A stretch of DNA of 64,000 nt from positions 62,001-126,000 of the forward strand of contig NZ_SJSM01000006.1 of NCBI RefSeq assembly GCF_004331685.1, read 5' to 3'. Each line of letters begins with the position of its first letter. Positions within the stretch are counted from its first letter, which is position 1. Positions 1-8,379 of the stretch are shown here, one piece after another. The notes under the pieces were generated by a model. The model worked only from the letters and a program-made list of their open reading frames with translations, had not been told where the DNA came from and ran no database searches. The translations under genes and the position numbers were made by a program. This stretch comes from Pedobacter hiemivivus (GTDB taxonomy: Bacteria > Bacteroidota > Bacteroidia > Sphingobacteriales > Sphingobacteriaceae).

Positions 1-2
1 CC

Positions 3-257
3 GGATTAGCCGTAATTGCCAGTAATACCACTGCACAACGTCATCTTTTAACCACCCATCCGGAATTTGGCCGCTTATATGAAACGGGCGATACAAGATC
101 TCTTTCCAATGCACTTTTGCAATATACCGAAAACAGGGATCAGCTTGATCAAGCCAGACAGGCATCTTTAATGCTAGCACGCAACAAATTCAACTGGGAA
201 ATTGAACAGGTCAAATTCTTAAAAGTTATTCAGCAAACCTTAAATCTTGAATCCTAA
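3..257 (+). CDS. Glycosyltransferase, C-terminal fragment (5' end outside window)
   Basis: An open frame runs from the left edge to a TAA at 255-257 and gives 84 residues with no start in the window. The text GLAVIASNTTAQRHLL near its beginning, followed by a helical tail, resembles the C-terminal third of family-4 glycosyltransferases, where a small-residue and conserved-Glu region closes the donor site. It overlaps the next gene by 11 bases and runs in the same direction, so it is probably the upstream member of the same polysaccharide operon. Family membership is an inference from this short tail and the context. Confidence 0.6.
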   Translation, partial: GLAVIASNTTAQRHLLTTHPEFGRLYETGDTRSLSNALLQYTENRDQLDQARQASLMLARNKFNWEIEQVKFLKVIQQTLNLES

Positions 258-1530
258 AGTCCTCCTAATTTCGCCCTACTTTGCCCCTTCTAATGCTGCA
301 GACACGCATCGCATACGGATGAGCCTGCCCTATTTTGCACAAAATGGCTGGGATGCGGAAGTCGTTATCGTGAACCAACAGCATTCTGATCTGATGAAAG
401 ATGAATTGTTAAAACAGAGCATCCCTGCTGGTATCAAAATTCATGAGGTCTCAGCATTTAATAAAAAGTGGACCGCCAAATTTGGCTTGGGAAGCCTGGC
501 CTTAAGATCCATGTGGTTCTATAAACAAAAGGTTGATCAATTACTTAAAACACAGAAATATGAGTTGATCTATTTTTCAACTACCCAATTTCCGCTTTGC
601 ATTTTAGGCGCTTATTGGAAAAAACGCTTTGGAATTCCCTATGTGATAGATATGCAGGATCCCTGGCATTCTGACTATTATCAGGATAAGCCTAAAAATC
701 AGCGGCCAGCCAAGTATTGGTTTTCCTATCGCTTAAATAAATACCTGGAACCACTCGCTATGAAACATGTCGATGGGCTGATTAGTGTATCAGCCGCTTA
801 TCTCTCCGTTTTACAAAAGCGTTATCCCCGCATTGCGCGCATTCCTTCTGCAGTGATTACATTCGGAGTGCTTGAAGCGGACTTTGTGATCGCAAAATCC
901 AACAAGCATCAATTTAAAGAACTGCTGAATCCTGGGAAAGTTAACATTGTATGCGTAGGTCGCGGAGGAGCGGATATGCAGAAGCCGGTAAGCCTGGTAT
1001 TTGAGACTTTACAAAAAGGATTGCAGGAAGAGCCCGGCTTGTTTAATCAATTACATTTTTACTTTATTGGAACTAGCTATGCACCTTCCGGTCGGGGCTT
1101 GCCAACCATACTACCCATCGCCACCAAATACCAGGTTCAAGACCATGTAACAGAGATTACTGACAGAATCAGCTTCTACCATACCTTGCTTAGCCTTCAA
1201 CAAGCAGATGCCTTATTTATTCCCGGCTCGGACGATCCACAATATACCGCTTCGAAAATATATCCTTATCTACTCAGTAAAAAACCTTTACTGGCCATAT
1301 TTCATCAAGACTCCAATGCCATTGATGTGATCAATGAATGCAGCACCAATACCACTTTAATTAAGTTCTCTGATGAGGACAGCAATAGTAAACTGTCCCG
1401 TGTTTTAACCGATTGGGCAAATATGTCCTTAGTCCCACTGCAACTTACCCCACAGATAAAGAAGTACAGCGCAGCCCATCTCACATTACGGCAAACCGAA
1501 TTGTTTAACAGAGCCATTCATCAACGGTGA
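247..1530 (+). CDS. Glycosyltransferase, GT4-like
   Basis: The 427-residue product looks like a GT-B fold glycosyltransferase that adds a sugar to a lipid-linked glycan at the inner face of the cytoplasmic membrane. Residues 4-18 (KVLLISPYFAPSNAA) form the first Rossmann strand and loop. DMQDPW at 135-140 ends the N-terminal domain core. ASKIYPYLLSKKPLL at 335-349 is the donor-site segment typical of this subfamily. The start is a TTG at 247, because no ATG lies near the conserved N-terminal strand. It overlaps the upstream gene by 11 bases and the next gene by 4, so translation is probably coupled. Acceptor and donor cannot be read from the sequence. Confidence 0.85.
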   Translation: MNPKVLLISPYFAPSNAADTHRIRMSLPYFAQNGWDAEVVIVNQQHSDLMKDELLKQSIPAGIKIHEVSAFNKKWTAKFGLGSLALRSMWFYKQKVDQLLKTQKYELIYFSTTQFPLCILGAYWKKRFGIPYVIDMQDPWHSDYYQDKPKNQRPAKYWFSYRLNKYLEPLAMKHVDGLISVSAAYLSVLQKRYPRIARIPSAVITFGVLEADFVIAKSNKHQFKELLNPGKVNIVCVGRGGADMQKPVSLVFETLQKGLQEEPGLFNQLHFYFIGTSYAPSGRGLPTILPIATKYQVQDHVTEITDRISFYHTLLSLQQADALFIPGSDDPQYTASKIYPYLLSKKPLLAIFHQDSNAIDVINECSTNTTLIKFSDEDSNSKLSRVLTDWANMSLVPLQLTPQIKKYSAAHLTLRQTELFNRAIHQR

Positions 1531-2642
1531 AGAAACTAGCCATCATTACTACACACCCTATTCAATACTATGCACCAGTATTTAAACTATTGGCGGGCAC
1601 TGAGCAATTGAGCATTAAGGTTTATTATACCAGAGGCGAAGAAACGCTGCAACAGTTTGAACCAGGCTTTGGGAAGGTGATCAGCTGGGATATTCCTTTA
1701 TTGGAAGATTATTCATACCAATGGGTACAAGCAAAGGATCTAACAGTACAGGTGGCGACCTGGCAACCAGATGCCGTACTGGTATATGGCTGGGCCTTTA
1801 AAGGTCACTTGAAATGCTTACGTTTTTTCAAAAACAAGATCCCTGTATATTTCAGGGGTGACTCTACACTATTAAACGAGCCAAAATGGTTAAAAAAATT
1901 ATTGAGGACGCTGTTTTTAAGATGGGTCTACAAACATATAGATCATGCATTTTATGTTGGAACCAACAATAAAGCATATTTTAAAAAACATGGTTTAAAG
2001 AACCATCAGCTCAACTTTGCCCCCCACGCCATTGATAACGCACGCTTTGAAGATGAGCAGGAAAGTGTAAAAGAATTAAGATTATCCTTTAACATCCGTC
2101 CCGATGAGATTTTAATACTATATGCAGGAAAATTCGACCTGGTAAAAAATGTAGATCTATTACTATCAGCGTTCATTAACATGAATAACCCAAGGGCTCA
2201 CTTACTCCTAGTCGGAAATGGCATAGAAGAGCTTAATCTTAAACAGAAGGCACAACAAAGCACATTATCGGCAAATATTCACTTTGTACCCTTCCAGAAC
2301 CAATCCCAGATACCTGCATTTTATCAGGCGTCTGATTTATTTTGCCTGCCCTCCACTAGCGAAACCTGGGGACTAGCAGTAAACGAAGCTATGGCTTGCT
2401 CAAAAGCAGTTTTGGTAGCTGACAAAGTGGGCTGTGCTGTTGATTTGGTAAAGGACGGATACAATGGATGGATTTTTAAAGCCCAGTCTTTAACCAGCTT
2501 AACCCAGCATTTAACATTATTAGTTAACCAAGGCAAAGATGGCCTAACACAGATGGGGACAAATTCAAAAGAAATCATCAACCATTGGACCTTTCAAAAA
2601 CAAGTCGCAGCTATTGAAACTGCAGTAATAAAGCATGGATAA
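1527..2642 (+). CDS. Glycosyltransferase family 4
   Basis: A 371-residue GT4 enzyme. It begins MKKLAIITTHPIQYYAPVFK, the usual N-terminal strand with a His that contacts the acceptor side. GKFDLVKNVDLLLSAF at 201-216 follows the inter-domain linker. The donor-binding E-x7-E signature is SETWGLAVNEAMA at 278-290. The start is GTG at 1527, overlapping the preceding stop codon by 4 bases (GTGA). It shares 8 bases with the following polymerase gene. The tight overlaps indicate one transcript for polysaccharide assembly. Sugar specificity is unknown. Confidence 0.88.
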   Translation: MKKLAIITTHPIQYYAPVFKLLAGTEQLSIKVYYTRGEETLQQFEPGFGKVISWDIPLLEDYSYQWVQAKDLTVQVATWQPDAVLVYGWAFKGHLKCLRFFKNKIPVYFRGDSTLLNEPKWLKKLLRTLFLRWVYKHIDHAFYVGTNNKAYFKKHGLKNHQLNFAPHAIDNARFEDEQESVKELRLSFNIRPDEILILYAGKFDLVKNVDLLLSAFINMNNPRAHLLLVGNGIEELNLKQKAQQSTLSANIHFVPFQNQSQIPAFYQASDLFCLPSTSETWGLAVNEAMACSKAVLVADKVGCAVDLVKDGYNGWIFKAQSLTSLTQHLTLLVNQGKDGLTQMGTNSKEIINHWTFQKQVAAIETAVIKHG

Positions 2643-4056
2643 TCACCTATCTATTGAACGATACCTCATCCTATTTATTCCCTGGATATTGGCATTGCTA
2701 TGTATAGACTACCCTATATTATCCTATTTACTGGCTTGGTCGGGCTCCTTTTTCATCTTTTACCTGACTTTAACAGGGCGGATAAAACCTTTGCCTAAGG
2801 ACCTCTCCATAGCCGAACAGCTGATGCGGCCCATTTTTCTGGTACAGTTCATCTTTGCCGGCTATATGTGCTGTACTTCTATTTTTTACCTCCTTGATGT
2901 GTTGGGTTATGTTGATTTTAATTCGGTAAGCAACGCTTATTTAGTAGACCAAGAAAAGTTAAGCCTTACTGCGCAATGTCAACGGTATTATTGTCTTGCA
3001 CACGCTTCCTTTGTTACCGGAATACTGGTTTTCATAAACACTGCTCTGGCCCCAAAGTATACATATGATCGGTCTCAACTCAGCAAGCTGATTTTTACCA
3101 TGGCCTTAATTACCCTCGGACTATCCATTTCACTTACCTTTTTCAACGGCTTATCCCAATTTTCTCACCAACTCAATACCTTAAGCTTTATTGCAGCCAC
3201 TCTGGCACTCGCTTTTGCCATACCTGAAAGAAAGATCTGGAGCACCACTTTTTGCTTATTTATTTATGGATTTAATACGTACCAGGCATTGATATCTGGC
3301 TTTAAAGAGCCAATCATCTTGAGCGTTCTCATACTGGGCGTATTTTTATATCCCAATTATAAAAAAATAGTATTCATCACGTTTGTGCCCTTACTACTAC
3401 TGCTTTTCATCTTGCTACCTACCTATAACCGCATTTTTCGGGAGCAAGCCTGGTCGGCTGATGTTGCTGCAGATCAAGCTGGCATACTTGCTCTTGAAGC
3501 TACGCTTGACCAGGACGATCCGGATAACAATTGGTCCTTTCTCACCTATCGCTTAAGTGAAATCGACATGTTTACCAAGTATGTGAAAGCAACACCAACT
3601 CATATTGATTACTATGGATTCGACCTCGCTCAGCAATCATTGCTATCTGTGATACCTCGAGCGCTCTGGCCATCCAAACCCAATACCGAGCAGCTCGTTA
3701 TGGAACGTGTTTATAAGGCAGGCGTCATACATCGTGGTTCAAAAGCTTCTGCCAAACCTGCATTCATCGTAGATGCCTACCTTTCTGGAGGGGCTGTAGG
3801 AATTTTCCTCTGCCTATTTCTCTATGGCACCGTATGTCAGCTAATCGCCAACAAAGCAGAGACCTTATTTGGTGGCTATATCTTAGGTACTGCCCTCTTG
3901 TTTACAGGATTATTCCAAATATTCTGGCGCGGACAAAGCTTTGAATTTTTAATCAATTCTGTCTTCTGGAGTTACATCAGCATGCTCTTGATTTTTGGCG
4001 CATTACGCTTTATACAAATTTTAAAACCAACCAAAAATGAACATTTTACAAATTAA
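2635..4056 (+). CDS. Oligosaccharide repeat-unit polymerase-like membrane protein (Wzy-like)
   Basis: The 473-residue product is very hydrophobic, with about 11-12 predicted membrane segments across the chain. A larger hydrophilic loop lies around residues 280-360. That loop ends IPRALWPSKP, and FIVDAYLSGGAVG follows before the last membrane helices. The first of these motifs is characteristic of Bacteroidota repeat-unit polymerases that join lipid-linked oligosaccharides at the periplasmic face of the inner membrane. It overlaps the glycosyltransferase genes on both sides by 8 and 20 bases. The polymerase role is inferred from topology, this motif and context. An O-antigen ligase-like role is the main alternative. 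Confidence 0.75.
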   Translation: MDNHLSIERYLILFIPWILALLCIDYPILSYLLAWSGSFFIFYLTLTGRIKPLPKDLSIAEQLMRPIFLVQFIFAGYMCCTSIFYLLDVLGYVDFNSVSNAYLVDQEKLSLTAQCQRYYCLAHASFVTGILVFINTALAPKYTYDRSQLSKLIFTMALITLGLSISLTFFNGLSQFSHQLNTLSFIAATLALAFAIPERKIWSTTFCLFIYGFNTYQALISGFKEPIILSVLILGVFLYPNYKKIVFITFVPLLLLLFILLPTYNRIFREQAWSADVAADQAGILALEATLDQDDPDNNWSFLTYRLSEIDMFTKYVKATPTHIDYYGFDLAQQSLLSVIPRALWPSKPNTEQLVMERVYKAGVIHRGSKASAKPAFIVDAYLSGGAVGIFLCLFLYGTVCQLIANKAETLFGGYILGTALLFTGLFQIFWRGQSFEFLINSVFWSYISMLLIFGALRFIQILKPTKNEHFTN

Positions 4057-5185
4057 TGCCTCCTATAAACCCGCTTACATTTATGGAGGGCCAACCATGT
4101 CTGTTTCAAAATTGAGTGAGCAGTTGGTTAAAAATGGCTGTGGCTTGGAAGTATTCAGTACAACAGCCAATGGATCTACTGAATTGCAAGTTGTTAAAGG
4201 GCGGTCACAAAATATAGAAGGTGTTTCTGTCAGGTATTTTAAGCGAATCACTAAAGACCATAGCCATTTCTCTCCACACCTACTCATTACCCTATGGAAA
4301 GAAGTACGCAATTTTGATTTGGTACACATTCATGCCTGGTGGAATCTCGTATCTATGCTTTCGTGCTGCATTGCACTATTAAGGAATGTCCCGGTTATTT
4401 TTTCACCCCGCGGCACCTTAAGTGACTATTCTTTTGCAAACAAGCATGTTTCTGTAAAAAAGCTATTCCATATAATTTTAGGGAGATTTTTGCTTAATCG
4501 TTGCCATTTACACACCACTTCGGAAAGTGAGCAGGAAGCCATTGAACAGTTGATTAAACCAAAAAGTATTTCTACCATATACAATGCAGTAAGTCTGCCG
4601 CTATACATTCCTGCTCCTGCCCATGGAAATGAGACAGTTAAACTCCTCTTTCTTTCCCGAATCGACCAGAAAAAAGGGCTTGAGTTATTGTTTGGTGCCT
4701 TAGCTGATCTTACCTTTTCATACCAACTCACCATTGCCGGAACCGGAGAGGAAACCTACATCGCAGAACTAAAAGCGCTAACCAGACAGTACCAGATTCA
4801 CAATCATATCAACTGGGTAGGTTTTAGGGGGCTTGACAAATTCGAACTGATTGCCCAGCACCACCTCCTTGTCCTTCCATCCTATGATGAAAACTTTGGC
4901 AATGTGGTTATTGAAAGTTTATGCGTGGGTACAGCAGTTCTCATCAGTGGGGCTGTTGGATTGGCAAAATATGTAGCGAAGAACAATCTGGGTTGGATTT
5001 GCGACACTAATATCGGTTCGATTAAAGACTGCCTCCACACCATGTATCATAATCCAGGCAGGTTAGCGATCATCAGAGAGTTTGCGCCTGTTGTTATTGT
5101 CAATGAATTTAATGAGGACAAACTCATCAAACAGTATCTTAAAATGTATCAACAAATCATCAACCCAAATTACAAAAATGGGTAA
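4037..5185 (+). CDS. Glycosyltransferase family 4
   Basis: A 382-residue GT4 enzyme. The N-terminal GGPTMSVSKLSEQL (residues 17-30) is the glycine-rich loop plus helix seen at the start of group-1 transferases. SRIDQKKGLELL at 207-218 begins the C-terminal Rossmann domain. DENFGNVVIESLCVGTAVL at 284-302 is the nucleotide-sugar E-x7-E region. ATG at 4037 overlaps the polymerase gene by 20 bases. The stop overlaps the next ATG by 8 bases. It probably adds one residue of the repeat unit built by this operon. Donor and linkage are not predictable here. Confidence 0.88.
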   Translation: MNILQINASYKPAYIYGGPTMSVSKLSEQLVKNGCGLEVFSTTANGSTELQVVKGRSQNIEGVSVRYFKRITKDHSHFSPHLLITLWKEVRNFDLVHIHAWWNLVSMLSCCIALLRNVPVIFSPRGTLSDYSFANKHVSVKKLFHIILGRFLLNRCHLHTTSESEQEAIEQLIKPKSISTIYNAVSLPLYIPAPAHGNETVKLLFLSRIDQKKGLELLFGALADLTFSYQLTIAGTGEETYIAELKALTRQYQIHNHINWVGFRGLDKFELIAQHHLLVLPSYDENFGNVVIESLCVGTAVLISGAVGLAKYVAKNNLGWICDTNIGSIKDCLHTMYHNPGRLAIIREFAPVVIVNEFNEDKLIKQYLKMYQQIINPNYKNG

Positions 5186-6041
5186 TCCTCATTTCAGCTT
5201 CGTTATTTTAACTTATAATGAGGAACAGCACCTGCCTAGATTATTGAGCTCTATTTACGGCCTTCAAGCTACCGTTTATGTATTAGATTCGGGAAGTACC
5301 GATCAAACCCTAAGCATCGCCAAGCGGTTTGGCGCCCAGGTTAAACAGCAGGCATTCCTAAATCATCCGCACCAGTGGCATTATGCGCTCAAAACTTTCG
5401 ATATCCAAACCCCATGGGTTATTGGTCTTGATGCCGATCATATTGTATCGGACGAACTAAAGCAACGATTGTTGGATTTTAACGATCAGGATTACCCCGA
5501 TATAGATGGAATCTATTTCAATCGTAAAAACTATTTTAAAAACAAATGGATCAAAAATGGTGGGTTATACCCCTTTTATCTGTTAAAAATGTTTAGGTAC
5601 CCCCTCGGATATTCTGATCTGAATGAGCTCATGGATCATCGCTTTATTGTCCCGGGCAAAACGACAATTTGGAAAGATGGGTACTTGCTTGAAGAAAACT
5701 TAAAGGAAAACAATATCCGCTTCTGGATAGATAAACACAACACTTATAGCGACCTATTGGCACGGGAAGAGGTAGAACGTCGGCAGCTACTAAGGGCACA
5801 AACTGTAAAACCCTTATTTTGGGGTAGCCCCGACCAAAGGACGGCATGGCTTAAAAAACTATGGTGGCGAATGCCATTGTTCATTAGACCAGCCATCTAC
5901 TTTATCTACCGTTATATTTTCAGATTGGGAATCCTTGATGGCTATCAGGGCTTTCTTTTCCATTTCTTACAAGGCTTTTGGTTTCGTTTGATTGTGGATG
6001 TCAAAATAAAAGAAATCATAGATATCGATGAAAAAGACTGA
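5178..6041 (+). CDS. Glycosyltransferase family 2 (WaaE/KdtX-like)
   Basis: A 287-residue GT-A enzyme. FSFVILTYNEEQHLPR at residues 6-21 is the GT2 opening motif and VLDSGSTDQT follows. GLDADH at 83-88 carries the metal-binding D-x-D. The C-terminal half, with YPFYLLKMFR and later HNTYSDLLAREE, resembles the WaaE/KdtX group that glucosylates lipopolysaccharide core. I chose ATG 5178 because the conserved strand starts four residues after it. The frame stays open upstream to 5082, but that would overlap the previous gene by about 100 bases and add unrelated sequence. Its position suggests a role in repeat-unit assembly. Confidence 0.88.
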   Translation: MGNPHFSFVILTYNEEQHLPRLLSSIYGLQATVYVLDSGSTDQTLSIAKRFGAQVKQQAFLNHPHQWHYALKTFDIQTPWVIGLDADHIVSDELKQRLLDFNDQDYPDIDGIYFNRKNYFKNKWIKNGGLYPFYLLKMFRYPLGYSDLNELMDHRFIVPGKTTIWKDGYLLEENLKENNIRFWIDKHNTYSDLLAREEVERRQLLRAQTVKPLFWGSPDQRTAWLKKLWWRMPLFIRPAIYFIYRYIFRLGILDGYQGFLFHFLQGFWFRLIVDVKIKEIIDIDEKD

Positions 6042-6570
6042 CCTCTCACTTTACAACAACGCTGCTTATCATCCGCGAGCAAACCTAATCAAACGGACTT
6101 TATGGTTCTACCTAAACGCATTATTCTTTAAAACATCCCTTATTCCACTAAGCTCCCTAAAAGTCTGTCTGTTACGCTTATTCGGAGCTTCAGTAGGCAA
6201 AGGTGTAGTGATCAAACCTGGTGTAAGCATTAAATATCCCTGGCTACTCCAAATCGGCGATCATTCCTGGATTGGCGAAGACGTTTGGATAGACAACCTT
6301 GTTAAATTAAATATTGGCAACCATGTCTGCCTATCCCAGGGTGCATTACTCCTTAGTGGTAGCCATAACTATAAAGACCCAGCTTTTGGGCTAATTACAG
6401 GAAGCATCATTTTAGAAGATGGAGCATGGATTTGCGCAAAAGCAATAGTAACTCAGGGCATCACCGCGGGAAGCCATTCCATTCTCAGTGCAGGATCCAT
6501 AGCCACAAAAAACCTGGAAGCCTATACCATTTATCAGGGGAACCCTGCCACAAAAATCAAACACCGATGA
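6028..6570 (+). CDS. WcaF-type hexapeptide-repeat acetyltransferase
   Basis: The 180-residue product has the left-handed beta-helix pattern: GVVIKPGVSI, LQIGDHSWIGEDVWID and LNIGNHVCLSQGALLL are successive hexapeptide coils. GSHNYKDPAFGLITG at 111-125 carries the catalytic-type His (H113) found in WcaF/maltose O-acetyltransferase relatives. The C-terminus, YTIYQGNPATKIKHR, is the usual closing element. It should O-acetylate a sugar of the polymer using acetyl-CoA. ATG 6028 overlaps the preceding gene by 14 bases, and its stop shares 4 bases with the next ATG. Confidence 0.88.
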   Translation: MKKTDLSLYNNAAYHPRANLIKRTLWFYLNALFFKTSLIPLSSLKVCLLRLFGASVGKGVVIKPGVSIKYPWLLQIGDHSWIGEDVWIDNLVKLNIGNHVCLSQGALLLSGSHNYKDPAFGLITGSIILEDGAWICAKAIVTQGITAGSHSILSAGSIATKNLEAYTIYQGNPATKIKHR

Positions 6571-7535
6571 CATTGTATTTTTTTATCCTGGTCACTTCTC
6601 TTTTTATAACCCTAGTCATTATCCCCTCAATTATCCATGTTGCGCGAGACCGTCATTTATATGATGATTTAGGTCACCTTCGGAAAATTCATAATCCTGG
6701 AATCCCCCGTTTAGGTGGCGTAGCTATATTTCTGAGCTTTACCATTACTTTATTGCTTTGGGACATTAACACGCCCGAATTACCTATCAACTACCTGCTT
6801 ACAGCCTGTACCATGCTTTTTGCCATAGGGATTAAAGATGATCTGGCTGGAGTGGGTCATCACACCAAATTCCTTATAGAATTTATTGCCGGATTAATCC
6901 TTGTTATCCCCGGTAATATTCGCATCAGCAACTTGCATAATTTCTTCGGTATATACGAGTTGTCTTATTTCCACAGCGTGATTCTATCAGTACTGATTAT
7001 TGTATTTATCATCAATGCCTTTAACCTGATTGATGGGATAGATGGCTTAGCAGCCACTACGGGGATTATCGTAAACAGCGTATTTACCGCACTGTTCATC
7101 AAGCTTCATCATTACGAACTAGCGGCAGTTTCATTAGCACTTGTAGGTGCAATTTTGGGATTCCTGAGATTTAACTTAACTCCAGCTAAGATCTTTATGG
7201 GCGACACTGGCTCTTTGTTAATCGGATTGATTTCTGCGGTAATGGCCTTAAAGTTTATTTCGGTAAATGACGCTTTTGAAATTGAATCTGCTTCGCAGGT
7301 ATCTTCCTCTTTAGGAATTGTGTTGGCGATACTGATAGGGCCAATTTCTGATACATTGAGGGTATTTATCATTCGCCTGGCAAAAGGAAAATCTCCTTTT
7401 CAGGGAGATCGAAACCACATTCACCACCGTATGTTGGTATTAGGATTTACACATTTACAAACTACACTCATTTTAGCTTTACTTAATGGAGTTATTATTT
7501 TACTCGCCTTCACTTATTTTTTTGTCGTAAGTTAG
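6567..7535 (+). CDS. MraY/WecA-type undecaprenyl-phosphate GlcNAc-1-phosphate transferase
   Basis: A 322-residue polytopic membrane enzyme that transfers a sugar-1-phosphate from a UDP-sugar to undecaprenyl phosphate, starting a glycan chain. Family signatures are present: DD at 91-92 (IKDDLAGVG), NLIDGIDGLA at 153-162, GDTGS at 212-216, and the cytoplasmic HIHHR at 284-288. About ten or eleven membrane helices are apparent. I chose ATG 6567, which overlaps the previous stop by 4 bases and opens directly into the first membrane helix. A longer frame from 6426 would lie inside the acetyltransferase gene. A second enzyme of this superfamily is encoded at 12041-12985. Confidence 0.92.
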   Translation: MTLYFFILVTSLFITLVIIPSIIHVARDRHLYDDLGHLRKIHNPGIPRLGGVAIFLSFTITLLLWDINTPELPINYLLTACTMLFAIGIKDDLAGVGHHTKFLIEFIAGLILVIPGNIRISNLHNFFGIYELSYFHSVILSVLIIVFIINAFNLIDGIDGLAATTGIIVNSVFTALFIKLHHYELAAVSLALVGAILGFLRFNLTPAKIFMGDTGSLLIGLISAVMALKFISVNDAFEIESASQVSSSLGIVLAILIGPISDTLRVFIIRLAKGKSPFQGDRNHIHHRMLVLGFTHLQTTLILALLNGVIILLAFTYFFVVS

Positions 7536-7566
7536 CACCCGTTATTTGGTAAGATAAAAATAGGAC

Positions 7567-8274
7567 ATGATCAAGAAACTGCTAAAAAAGCTTAAGCAAA
7601 ATATTAAAATTTTAACTGGAGCAATCACTTCCATAAAGGCAGAGACTAAGATTAACCATAAATGGTACGGGAATACTTACGGAGGATTTTACGTTCACCC
7701 TAATGTTTTAAATAGTAAATCTATTGTCTATTCATTCGGAATTGGTGAAGACATTTCATTCGATAGGGAAATGATACAAATGCACAACTGTCAGGTTTTT
7801 GGATTTGACCCAACACCTAAATCTATTGATTGGATTAAAAAGGAACAGTTGCCATCAAACTTCTCTTTTTTCGAATATGGGATTGACACCATAACCGGTT
7901 TTGTAAACTTCAATTTACCCAAAAACCAGGATTTTGTATCTGGGAGTATCATACCTCATAAAAACGTAGACGAGAAAAATATGGTTTCCGTTCCTATGAA
8001 AAGCTTCCACGACATTACAAAAGAATTGGGTCATACGCATATAGATGTGTTGAAAATGGACATCGAAGGTAGTGAGTACCATGTAATTGAAAGCATTCTT
8101 TCTTCTACCATTCAAATAGATCAAATTCTAATAGAGCTTCACGAAAGGTTCTTTGAAGATGGAAAATCGAGAAACCAGAGACTACTACAGTCTTTTAAAA
8201 ATCATGGTTATGAGATATTTGCTGTATCAGATTCTCTTGAAGAGGTTTCTTTTATAAAAGTTAAAACAGCCTAG
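7567..8274 (+). CDS. FkbM-family methyltransferase
   Basis: A 235-residue SAM-dependent methyltransferase. SFGIGEDISFD at 56-66 is the SAM-binding glycine loop. VFGFDPTPKSIDWI at 77-90 is the second strand, with the acidic residue that contacts the ribose. DVLKMDIEGSEYHVIESIL at 160-178 is the FkbM hallmark segment. These enzymes usually O-methylate sugars, so it may modify the polymer made by this operon. ATG 7567 lies 31 bases after the previous stop, the largest gap in the operon. It is the last + strand gene before the convergent locus and is followed by the twin hairpins at 8283-8351. Confidence 0.88.
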   Translation: MIKKLLKKLKQNIKILTGAITSIKAETKINHKWYGNTYGGFYVHPNVLNSKSIVYSFGIGEDISFDREMIQMHNCQVFGFDPTPKSIDWIKKEQLPSNFSFFEYGIDTITGFVNFNLPKNQDFVSGSIIPHKNVDEKNMVSVPMKSFHDITKELGHTHIDVLKMDIEGSEYHVIESILSSTIQIDQILIELHERFFEDGKSRNQRLLQSFKNHGYEIFAVSDSLEEVSFIKVKTA

Positions 8275-8282
8275 CGATTTCA

Positions 8283-8351
8283 GGAAAAGTTATAAGTATG
8301 ATTATAACTTTTCCGAAAAACAGTTAAAATTATAATCATACTTATAATTTT
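8283..8351. terminator. Twin hairpins between convergent operons
   Basis: Two perfect AT-rich hairpins lie between the FkbM gene stop (8274) and the stop of the opposing gene (8380). The first pairs 8283-8295 with 8302-8314 (13 bp, loop GTATGA). The second pairs 8326-8335 with 8342-8351 (10 bp, loop TCATAC). The 18-base core at 8290-8307 is also the exact reverse complement of 8330-8347, so the two can pair with each other. The arrangement fits bidirectional termination of both operons. Confidence 0.75.
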
Positions 8352-8379
8352 TATAGAGCTATCAGAGAATCCAAGTTGA

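Noticed and set aside
5082..5177. Upstream extension of the GT2 gene at 5178
   Set aside because: It lies inside the previous glycosyltransferase gene and adds residues unlike a GT2 N-terminus; ATG 5178 fits the conserved strand.
6426..6566. Upstream extension of the MraY/WecA-type gene
   Set aside because: It overlaps the acetyltransferase gene and encodes basic, low-complexity sequence; ATG 6567 opens into the first membrane helix.
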